57,297 nucleotides of DNA, taken from contig CAZGCO010000005.1 of the NCBI GenBank assembly GCA_964524475.1, positions 1 through 57,297 of the forward strand, written 5' to 3'. Positions 50,443 to 57,297 of the stretch are shown here, piece by piece. Within the stretch, counting starts at the first letter, position 1; every line of letters starts with the position of its first letter. A program made the position numbers and the translations under genes. The notes beneath the pieces are model-generated. The model was not told where the DNA came from and searched no databases. It worked only from the letters and a program-made list of their open reading frames with translations. The DNA is from CAZYHU01 sp964524475 (lineage in GTDB: Bacteria; Patescibacteriota; Minisyncoccia; Phycocordibacterales; UBA1006).

Positions 50443-51456
50443 TTATCTTTTTGATATTAACGCACGTTTATAGAGTTCCATATGGGTCAATGCCTCACCA
50501 ATACCTCTTACCACGCAGTACAATGGTTCATCGGCAACACGTGCCTTTACACCAGTTTCTTGGAAAATAAGGTCAGTTAAATTACGTAACTGTGACGAAC
50601 CCCCTGTTAATACAATACCATTGTCTATAATATCTGCAGCCAATTCGGGTGGTGTCAAATGTAATACTTCCTTTATTGCTTGTATGATTTCTTCTAGTTC
50701 ATGATGAATAGCTATTACCACTTCGCGTGTTCCCAGGGTGATTGATCGGGGTAATCCTGATACATAATCACGGCCTTTAACAATAATTTCTAAATCTTCT
50801 GGTAAAATAATTCCTGCACCTATTTTCATTTTAATTCTTTCTGCAGTTTTATCTCCGATAGCTAGATTATGTTTTTTCTTCATATAGTCACTGATAGCAC
50901 GATCAATCTTATTCCCTGCACATTTTACTGATGTACATGCAACAATACCTCCCAGAGCAATTACCGCAACATCTGTTGTACCACCACCAATATCCACAAC
51001 CATGTGTCCCTGGGATTCATAAATGGGAATACCCGCACCAATAGCTGCCACAATAGGTTCACGTACGACATGGGCTACCTTTGCCCCAGCACGAACAGCT
51101 GCCTCGATCACTGCACGACGTTCGGTACTGGTAACACCTGCAGGAACAGATATCATAACCTCTGGTTTCATTAATCCCCACTTACCCAATGCTTTGGTAA
51201 TAAAATATCGGAGCAACGCTTCGGTCACACGATAGTCAGCAATAACCCCGTCACGCATAGGACGATATGCAATAATACTGTCAGGGGTTTTTCCAATCAT
51301 TTCTTTTGCTTCAATACCAATAGCCAATATACTGTGGTCATATTCAGAAATAGCCACAACCGATGGTTCGTTCAGAATAATACCCTTACCAGGCATATAT
51401 ACCAAGGTATTTGCTGTCCCCAGGTCGATTCCTATTTTTTTACTGAATAATGACAT
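50443..51456 (-). CDS. mreB: Rod shape-determining protein MreB
   Basis: A 337-residue bacterial actin. Phosphate loops: KIGIDLGTANTLVYMPGKGI and HMVVDIGGGTTDVAVIALGG. EPIVAAIGAGIPI and the adenosine motif IVLTGGSSQLRNL also match. It organises cell-wall growth. No mreC/mreD follow; downstream is the non-coding origin-like region. TATACT lies 10 bases before the ATG. Confidence 0.96.
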   Translation of the reverse strand: MSLFSKKIGIDLGTANTLVYMPGKGIILNEPSVVAISEYDHSILAIGIEAKEMIGKTPDSIIAYRPMRDGVIADYRVTEALLRYFITKALGKWGLMKPEVMISVPAGVTSTERRAVIEAAVRAGAKVAHVVREPIVAAIGAGIPIYESQGHMVVDIGGGTTDVAVIALGGIVACTSVKCAGNKIDRAISDYMKKKHNLAIGDKTAERIKMKIGAGIILPEDLEIIVKGRDYVSGLPRSITLGTREVVIAIHHELEEIIQAIKEVLHLTPPELAADIIDNGIVLTGGSSQLRNLTDLIFQETGVKARVADEPLYCVVRGIGEALTHMELYKRALISKR

Positions 51457-51466
51457 ATATGGGCTC

Positions 51467-51472
51467 AGTATA
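51467..51472 (-). promoter_or_regulatory. -10 box of mreB
   Basis: TATACT, 10 bases before the ATG. Confidence 0.55.
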
Positions 51473-51532
51473 CATATTTCAAGGTTTTTTTCTAGTCTAG
51501 TTTTTTATTTCAAGTGTTTTATACTGTACTCG

Positions 51533-51538
51533 TATAAT
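51533..51538 (+). promoter_or_regulatory. -10 box of the PriA-like gene
   Basis: TATAAT, 5 bases before the ATG at 51544. Confidence 0.7.
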
Positions 51539-51543
51539 CTCAC

Positions 51544-53364
51544 ATGTTCCATATCACTATTACCCCTATTACAATAAATATTCCCTTGGAATTTACTGAA
51601 ATTCCTTTTTTTTCACGTACCTATATAATACCTGGAACCATCATTGAAATACCATTTAGTAATCGTATGATTACTGGACTCGTAATCATGTCTACAGATA
51701 TTCGCGACATGAAGAGTGTTATAAAAAATAATGATTTCATGCTTCGCAAAATAGATACTGAAACATTACATAATGCATGGGTATTAGATACAAACATATA
51801 TACATCCATTGTGAATATTGCCAATGAAACATTTCAACCATTGGGATATGTTGCTGCATATTTTATAGATACACAGTACAAACAGTTATTAAAAAGTAAT
51901 GAGACACTATCTGAATCAGGAATGACAAAATCCCAAACCATCCCTCTCTCTATCAGTCTTGCAGAATATGATTTTGATATATGTGAATTATCATCTGATA
52001 CTCACATTGTCATCGTACCTACTTCTGCGCACCTGAAAATTTATACCTCTAAAAATACCCGGGACACCATAGTCGTTATCACCCCAGATATGTTATTGTC
52101 GACGCTCTATGAACATATACAACATAATAAACCGTTTCATGTGCATATTACCAATAATAGTCACTCTGCTTATATCCACCACCAAACTAATCCTATTATT
52201 GATATCCGTCACGCATTGATTATATTCTGCAAACATATACTCACCAATCGTGAACATACTATTACTATATATGATAGTTTTTTCTCTTATGCGGATATTA
52301 GTAATTATTCTCGTATAACAGAAAAACAGTTAGTTGTTACAAAACCATTAGAATCAAAAAAAGAAAATTATCCGGTATTACATCATATCATTACACCAAA
52401 AAACAAAATACCTGGTACACCGTTTCATCCTGACACAATTACCCATATACAACAAATGAGAGCGTCAGGAAAACGAATACTCTGTATCACCCACCGTACA
52501 GGAATAGCTGGATCACTAACTTGTGAAGACTGTTCGTATACTGCATGTTGTGCCACCTGTGGTCATGTACAAAGCCTGGTTGTAAAAAATAAAAAACAAG
52601 GGCGTGTATTTTTATGTCACACCTGTAATACAAAAACACCTGTAGTTGATTTTTGTCCTCTATGCAGAGGAATATTAAAACCATTGGGTTATACTACTGA
52701 AATGGTGTATACATCAATTTCAGAATTACAAACGCTCTATGATATCCCGAAATATATCGTAGACAGTAATCATGTCACGACAATAAAAAAACTGACTCCC
52801 TATACACAAGAAACCAATTACACAGAAATCATCGTCACTACCCCAGCATATGTACCGTTTATTAGCTCAGTTGGTTTGATTATTATTATTTCTCTAGAAG
52901 GATTATCGAGTAATCCTTCATATGATACCGACACCACAATGTATAGAAACTTTATGCAATATCATAGTGTTGGACCACTACTCATACAATCTAAACAAAA
53001 CGAACTCCCTGAATTGTTTATGAAAAACAAAACAGAGCAGAGAAAATCTGAAGAATTACTCTCAACACATTATCATCTGCCCCCTGAATACATACTGTTG
53101 CGTATTGAATCTATTATCTTGCCAGATGATATTAATCATGAACATGCATTTTTACAAAAAGTTTTTAAATCATATTCATGGATTACTACCATTACCGAAC
53201 GAATTAATCCTGTAAAACGACGTATCAAGAAAAATGAACACTACCACCAACAAGTACGTTTCAGTATGACAATATCATATCCTATGGAACACAATACTGA
53301 TTTCTTGAAACATATATATCCATTAATAAAAAAATACCGAATCATAAAAAATCCACAAAGATAA
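51544..53364 (+). CDS. priA: PriA-like primosomal protein without helicase motifs
   Basis: A 606-residue protein. The zinc-binding block of PriA is present at about residues 326-375: LTCEDCSYTACCATCGH, then FLCHTCNTK and FCPLCRG, eight or more Cys in the C-x2-C layout. The N-terminal beta domain and the C-terminal end (RINPVKRRIKKNE) also fit. The helicase core seems degenerate: there is no GxGKT Walker A and no DEEH box where they are expected. PriA restarts stalled forks; here it would be a DNA-binding loader without ATP use, as reported for Deinococcus PriA. Confidence 0.75.
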   Translation: MFHITITPITINIPLEFTEIPFFSRTYIIPGTIIEIPFSNRMITGLVIMSTDIRDMKSVIKNNDFMLRKIDTETLHNAWVLDTNIYTSIVNIANETFQPLGYVAAYFIDTQYKQLLKSNETLSESGMTKSQTIPLSISLAEYDFDICELSSDTHIVIVPTSAHLKIYTSKNTRDTIVVITPDMLLSTLYEHIQHNKPFHVHITNNSHSAYIHHQTNPIIDIRHALIIFCKHILTNREHTITIYDSFFSYADISNYSRITEKQLVVTKPLESKKENYPVLHHIITPKNKIPGTPFHPDTITHIQQMRASGKRILCITHRTGIAGSLTCEDCSYTACCATCGHVQSLVVKNKKQGRVFLCHTCNTKTPVVDFCPLCRGILKPLGYTTEMVYTSISELQTLYDIPKYIVDSNHVTTIKKLTPYTQETNYTEIIVTTPAYVPFISSVGLIIIISLEGLSSNPSYDTDTTMYRNFMQYHSVGPLLIQSKQNELPELFMKNKTEQRKSEELLSTHYHLPPEYILLRIESIILPDDINHEHAFLQKVFKSYSWITTITERINPVKRRIKKNEHYHQQVRFSMTISYPMEHNTDFLKHIYPLIKKYRIIKNPQR

Positions 53365-53388
53365 AAAACACTCTTGAGAGTGTTTTTT
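53363..53388. terminator. Bidirectional terminator between the PriA-like gene and the 53391 gene
   Basis: AAAAAACACTC-TTGA-GAGTGTTTTTT, placed between two convergent stop codons. Confidence 0.85.
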
Positions 53389-53390
53389 AT

Positions 53391-53900
53391 CTAAATCAAT
53401 CTACTATCATATGCCCAATGCAGAATAGCCTGACGTTGGCGAGGACGACAATAGATGTCACCTGGCTTACAGTTTGTTACGACTGCCAAAATATGCCTGC
53501 GCATATTCATCCATCTACGGATTTGTCGATCATCCTCTCCTGGTATACGACGTCCCATGTAATACCGACAGTACCACTGAAACCATCCACGCGGGTCTTC
53601 TGGATGTATCCATCCTTTACGTCTCCATTCTGAAAGCGATTGTGACGCACGTACTCCGAAACAATTTAATGTTTTATCGTATGTGTTTCCTGTTGCAAAC
53701 TTGGCATCCGTAAACCATTCTGCGGGAAATTCATCAGTACAATCACGCATATAGATACCCCCGAATACACCCAGAGCAAGCATTTGCTGTGGAGTTAATT
53801 GCGGGCGAAATCGTGGGTCAAAATTTTTCCCTACAGGTTGAGTACACTCATAGGTATATTCTGTCTGCATTTTATCATTTACTATTACGATACGTTTCAT
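53391..53900 (-). CDS. Conserved protein of unknown function, Trp/Arg-rich
   Basis: A 169-residue soluble protein rich in Trp, Tyr and Arg. Prominent stretches are FDPRFRPQLTPQQMLALGVFG, CTDEFPAEWFTDAKF, EWRRKGWIHPEDPRGWFQWY, CRYYMGRRIPGEDDRQIRRW and the end RPRQRQAILHWAYDSRLI. I recall near-identical motifs in uncharacterised proteins of CPR bacteria and of eukaryotes, but cannot name a function. It follows smc by 11 bases. The high conservation of aromatic and charged residues hints at nucleic acid or nucleotide binding. Confidence 0.65.
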   Translation of the reverse strand: MKRIVIVNDKMQTEYTYECTQPVGKNFDPRFRPQLTPQQMLALGVFGGIYMRDCTDEFPAEWFTDAKFATGNTYDKTLNCFGVRASQSLSEWRRKGWIHPEDPRGWFQWYCRYYMGRRIPGEDDRQIRRWMNMRRHILAVVTNCKPGDIYCRPRQRQAILHWAYDSRLI

Positions 53901-53911
53901 AAAAAAATATA

Positions 53912-56164
53912 TTATTTTGCATACTGACCTGCCTCGTCAAAACTGACGGACAGTACAGTAGATGCGTCATCCGTACCCAGGGTCACTCCGAATAATATAT
54001 TTGCACGAGACATTGTTTCGCGATTATGGGTTACCACAACCAATTGTGTCTCTCTTGCTAATCTTTCTATCATATCACCATATTTGCGACTATTTGCCTC
54101 GTCTAATGCTGCGTCAGTTTCGTCTAATACCAAAAATGGTGGTGGGTTTACCTGTGATAATGCAAACAAAAGCGCAATAGATGTTAATGATCGTTCACCT
54201 CCGGATAACATGTCTAGGTCTTTTACCTTTTTACGAGGAAGATTCACATCAATATCTACACCGGTTTCTTTGTCGTCATTCTCCCCATCAATTTCTTCTA
54301 ATAACTCACCTGATTCGTCGGTTGTTTTCTTCTTTTTCTTGTCTATAGTTACCAATGACAGTGATGCATGACCTCCACCGAACATTAATTCAAAATATTT
54401 CTTAAATTCTGTATTTATCCGTGATAATCCTGATATAAAATCAGTTGAAAGTTTTTCCTGTAATTGCGTAATAGTTTCTGTTAAGTCATTAAATGTTTTC
54501 GTAATATCAATAATTTCACCAGCCAGATGATTGTCTCGTGCAATAGCTTCTTCGTATTCAGAAATAACTTCGGTACCCCCACTGACACCTGATTCCTCGA
54601 GTTTTATTTTGTTCCGATGAATTTGTGTATGAAGAGACCGTAAATCAACAGCAGATAATATTTCTGTTTCAGAAATTATTTCTGATTTTATGTTCACCAT
54701 ATGTGCACCAATACATGCTATAGCGTCAACATATTCTGATTCTAATTCCACAATACGCTCTTTAATCAGTGATTCTTCATGCTGTAATTGATCCATCTCA
54801 CGCTGTAATGTATGTTTAGATTCTGACAAAGTGCGTCTGGTCATTTCTTGATCACGGAAATTATGATGTAATGTATCCAGTTTTTCTGTTTCTATTTGTA
54901 ATGTTTGTTCCAGGTTCTTTATCTGATTTTCTATCTGTACTAATTCAGCTTGCCCTGTTGCAATACTGCCCAGGATTTCATTTCTTTTTGATGATGATTC
55001 ACTATTAGGTGATGATTGCTCCCAAAGTCCCTGTTTCCAGTTTTGAAATAATTCGTTTATATGTCCACTAATATCAGTAATATGTGACCATGATATGTTT
55101 CGTATTTCTGATAGTATTTGATGTAAAGAAGCTTCCAATTGTTCACGACTAATAGAATTAGTTACTGATACTGGGGCTGGTGTATCAATGATTTCTAACA
55201 TTCCTTCGGCACGACTCTGACTACGAATAATATCTGCCTGACGATTAACCAAATTTCGCAAGTCATTCCGTAATCCTGCAATATGTTGTTCCCTATTTCT
55301 TACACTATCCTGATATTCATGATCAGATGGCAGATTTTGCAAAGATATATCTTGTGTCTGTATATCAGCATGTACTGTACCCATACGTCCATGAATACGC
55401 TGTAATGCATATTTACAAAAACTCCCCTCATGAGACAAATAATTTCGATATAATTGTTCCAATTCATGACGCAACACCTGGGCACCCTCGATTTTCTCTA
55501 CTTGTTTTTTCAAGAATTTTATATGTGGAGCCAATTCACGGCGTAATGATTCTGCCTGTTCAATATGTGTTTTTGTTTTTTCAAGTTTCCGTTCTGCCTC
55601 GCGAATACGATAGTGATACAATCGCAAACCTAAAGATTCTTCTAGCATTTCACGTCGTTCAACTGGTTTTGCGTTTAATAGTCGGTCTGCTTCTCCTTGA
55701 GAAATAATATGATGTCCTGAGGTACCAATATTAACACCTGCAATAAGTTCATGAATATCTTTCATGCGGACTTCGGTATCATTAATACGGTATACTTGAC
55801 CACCATCAGCGACGACTTCACGCGAAATAGTTACCTCATCAAAATCAAGATTCGGTCCACCTGTTTCGGTCAATCCTGGCAACTGAAATATACGTTTTGT
55901 GTTATCAAAAGTAATGGTAACCGACGCACGATTCATGTGTGGAATTTTTGCAGAACCCTTGAATATCAAATCCGCCCCTGTTTTACTACGGAGAGATTTT
56001 GCAGATTGTTCACCCAATACAAACCGAATTGCTTCAACGACATTTGATTTACCCGAACCATTTGGTCCAACAATTGCAGTCACTGATCCTGGGAATTCAA
56101 AAACTACCTTTTTTGCAAAAGATTTAAATCCGTGCATTTCTAATTTTTTAAATACAAGTGCCAT
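53912..56164 (-). CDS. smc: Chromosome segregation SMC-family ATPase, short form without hinge
   Basis: A 750-residue protein, whereas typical SMC has about 1180. Head motifs are complete: Walker A GPNGSGKSNVVEAIRFVLG at residues 33-51, signature LSGGERSLTSIALLF near 651, Walker B FLVLDETDAALDEAN near 678, and VVVTHNRETM. The coiled-coil arms (residues 170-320 and 400-600) are short, and the middle (residues 320-400) has no recognisable hinge fold with its Gly motifs. Dimerisation may rely on another surface. Between the rnc operon and the 53900 gene. Confidence 0.85.
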   Translation of the reverse strand: MALVFKKLEMHGFKSFAKKVVFEFPGSVTAIVGPNGSGKSNVVEAIRFVLGEQSAKSLRSKTGADLIFKGSAKIPHMNRASVTITFDNTKRIFQLPGLTETGGPNLDFDEVTISREVVADGGQVYRINDTEVRMKDIHELIAGVNIGTSGHHIISQGEADRLLNAKPVERREMLEESLGLRLYHYRIREAERKLEKTKTHIEQAESLRRELAPHIKFLKKQVEKIEGAQVLRHELEQLYRNYLSHEGSFCKYALQRIHGRMGTVHADIQTQDISLQNLPSDHEYQDSVRNREQHIAGLRNDLRNLVNRQADIIRSQSRAEGMLEIIDTPAPVSVTNSISREQLEASLHQILSEIRNISWSHITDISGHINELFQNWKQGLWEQSSPNSESSSKRNEILGSIATGQAELVQIENQIKNLEQTLQIETEKLDTLHHNFRDQEMTRRTLSESKHTLQREMDQLQHEESLIKERIVELESEYVDAIACIGAHMVNIKSEIISETEILSAVDLRSLHTQIHRNKIKLEESGVSGGTEVISEYEEAIARDNHLAGEIIDITKTFNDLTETITQLQEKLSTDFISGLSRINTEFKKYFELMFGGGHASLSLVTIDKKKKKTTDESGELLEEIDGENDDKETGVDIDVNLPRKKVKDLDMLSGGERSLTSIALLFALSQVNPPPFLVLDETDAALDEANSRKYGDMIERLARETQLVVVTHNRETMSRANILFGVTLGTDDASTVLSVSFDEAGQYAK

Positions 56165-56175
56165 AATTGCTATCT

Positions 56176-56181
56176 ATTATA
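56176..56181 (-). promoter_or_regulatory. -10 box of smc
   Basis: TATAAT, 11 bases before the ATG at 56164. Confidence 0.55.
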
Positions 56182-56192
56182 ACAGTACCTAT

Positions 56193-56220
56193 AAAAAAAG
56201 CCACTCACGTGGCTTTTTTT
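56193..56220 (-). terminator. Terminator of rnc
   Basis: AAAAAAAGCCAC-TCAC-GTGGCTTTTTTT, 5 bases after the rnc stop codon. Confidence 0.86.
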
Positions 56221-56225
56221 ATAAT

Positions 56226-56918
56226 CTAATTCCATCCTTTTTTATCTAATGCATTTCTTGCAGCATCGGTTTCTGCTTCTTGTTTACTCTTGCCACGTCC
56301 TTCGGCTATTTTCTTGTCTTTAAAGAAAATTCCCACAGTAAACAATTTGTCATGATCAGGTCCTACTTCGTGTAGAACTTTATACGATGGTGTTACTGAT
56401 TCCAATTCTTGAGCTTTTTCTTGAACATAACTCTTTGCGTCACGCCATAATCCGTGTTCAATAATCTGTTCCAGTTCAGGTATCAAATGTGCCAAAATAA
56501 AACCATTTGCTGCTTCGAATCCTTGATCCAAATATAATGCACCAATAAACGCCTCGAATGTATTTGCAAGAATATATCCACGAGCCTTACCCGTGTCTTT
56601 TGCTTCACCTCGAGATAATAACAAATAATCATCGAACCCAAGTTTTCGTGCAGCGTCAGAAATTGTTTGTGTGTTTACAAGTGCCGCGCGATAAGCAGTC
56701 AAATCACCTTCAGGTTTGCCAGGGAAATGATGATATAAATAATGTGTTACCGATAATTCCAGTACTGCATCTCCTAAAAATTCGATTCGTTCATTATGGT
56801 CCATATCTAATCCTGCATGTTCATTCAAATATGACCGATGCAAAAACGCCTGCATAATAAGTGTAGGGTTTTTAAAGGTAATATGGAGTTTTTCTTGGAG
56901 TGCGGAAAAATCTTTCAT
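56226..56918 (-). CDS. rnc: Ribonuclease III
   Basis: A 230-residue double-strand RNase for rRNA processing. The signature NERIEFLGDAVLELSVTHYL carries the catalytic Glu/Asp, with ILANTFEAFIGALYLDQG as the second acidic site. The C-terminal dsRNA-binding domain includes SYVQEKAQELESVTPSYKV and GKSKQEAETDAARNAL. Start 56918 (MKDFSALQEK) lies 4 bases after the Nudix stop, so the two genes are coupled. Stop is TAG. Confidence 0.95.
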   Translation of the reverse strand: MKDFSALQEKLHITFKNPTLIMQAFLHRSYLNEHAGLDMDHNERIEFLGDAVLELSVTHYLYHHFPGKPEGDLTAYRAALVNTQTISDAARKLGFDDYLLLSRGEAKDTGKARGYILANTFEAFIGALYLDQGFEAANGFILAHLIPELEQIIEHGLWRDAKSYVQEKAQELESVTPSYKVLHEVGPDHDKLFTVGIFFKDKKIAEGRGKSKQEAETDAARNALDKKGWN

Positions 56919-56922
56919 AAAA

Positions 56923-57297
56923 TTAAAATGTATTAATCTTTTCAATAGCTAGCATAATTATCTGGGTAACATCATCATACATAGTAAGTCCCGATATATC
57001 TGCCAAGGTAAACCACTTTGCGTCGTTTAATCCCCCACTACCTACCTCGAGTGTGAGTGGTGTATATACTCCTTCTGCCAAGAAATATGTCACGTGTTTG
57101 CGGACCTTGCCACGTTCTGGATGGTTTGCAATATATTCATTTTCACCTAATTTTGCAATAACCGTAACATCAATACCAATTTCTTCTTTAACTTCACGCT
57201 GTGTTCCTTCTTCCGGACTCTCGTTTTCTTCGATACCTCCTTTGGTTAATGTCCAATATCCAAACACATCGTGCACCATAGCGAGATGTATCACCCC
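56923..57297 (-). CDS. Nudix hydrolase, partial (start outside window)
   Basis: At least 124 codons are visible. The Nudix box GGIEENESPEEGTQREVKEE plus IG (G-x5-E-x7-REUxEExGU) is complete and binds divalent metal. LTLEVGSGGLNDAKWFTLAD follows. Members hydrolyse nucleoside diphosphates linked to X; with no substrate motif visible, an (deoxy)NTP or diadenosine substrate is possible. The reading frame stays open to the window edge, so the true start is upstream. It probably forms an operon with rnc. Confidence 0.88.
   Translation of the reverse strand, partial: GVIHLAMVHDVFGYWTLTKGGIEENESPEEGTQREVKEEIGIDVTVIAKLGENEYIANHPERGKVRKHVTYFLAEGVYTPLTLEVGSGGLNDAKWFTLADISGLTMYDDVTQIIMLAIEKINTF

Overview
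The window is an AT-rich, very compact bacterial segment with almost every gene intact under the standard bacterial code. Gene content and style point to a Candidate Phyla Radiation (Patescibacteria) genome. The ribosomal run goes straight from rpsE to an overlapping rplO with no rpmD between them, a known trait of that group. AlaRS, RF2, SMC and the PriA-like protein are all shortened or simplified. prfB is present and conserved genes are not broken by UGA, so this is not one of the UGA=Gly lineages. Four 10-N scaffold gaps (858-867, 7035-7044, 7459-7468, 40283-40292) show that it comes from an assembled, probably metagenomic, scaffold.

Layout. 1-618: infA, rpmJ and the start of rpsM, which has an in-frame stop. 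646-4781: an FtsA/PilM-like protein with a membrane partner, then alaS. 4846-7503: a phosphoribosyltransferase, a pepF gene that is interrupted, and a gapped tRNA-Tyr. 7566-15848: clpB, gyrA, a metallo-beta-lactamase-fold protein, a small lipoprotein, prfB and dprA. 15846-20079: M23 peptidase and ftsH on one strand, smpB and ssrA (tmRNA) on the other. 20079-23538: a MacAB-like export operon. 23604-31911, plus strand: secG, a peptide-binding protein, RNase J, an MFS transporter, RNase R and a VanY-type carboxypeptidase. 31928-37758: mgtC, mnmA, secY and a partial spc operon (rplO, rpsE, rplR, rplF, rpsH, rpsN). 37969-43817: gyrB, a repeat-protein fragment, dus, an FtsQ-like gene and serS. 43905-47527: a small unknown gene, a lytic transglycosylase, rplY and pheS. 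47599-51456: a GNAT/nucleotidyltransferase pair, gatB, a structured non-coding RNA, a DnaA-box cluster and mreB. 51544-57297: a PriA-like protein, a conserved unknown, a short SMC, rnc and a partial Nudix gene.

Expression. At about two dozen genes a TATAAT-like box sits only 4-11 bases before the ATG. Transcripts would then begin at or next to the start codon (leaderless), and genes inside operons show no Shine-Dalgarno sequence. Terminators are long perfect hairpins that begin at, or include, the stop codon. The main exceptions with a real 5' leader are the spc operon, which carries two copies of one small hairpin motif, and gyrA, which has a dyad upstream. UGA stops occur only in three AT-rich accessory genes.

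Most promising leads: the free-standing structured RNA next to a candidate origin (49984-50442), the twin hairpin motif in the spc operon, the NAI-type repeat gene cut by a gap, a PheS carrying the anticodon-binding domain normally found on PheT, an SMC without a hinge, and a PriA without helicase motifs.
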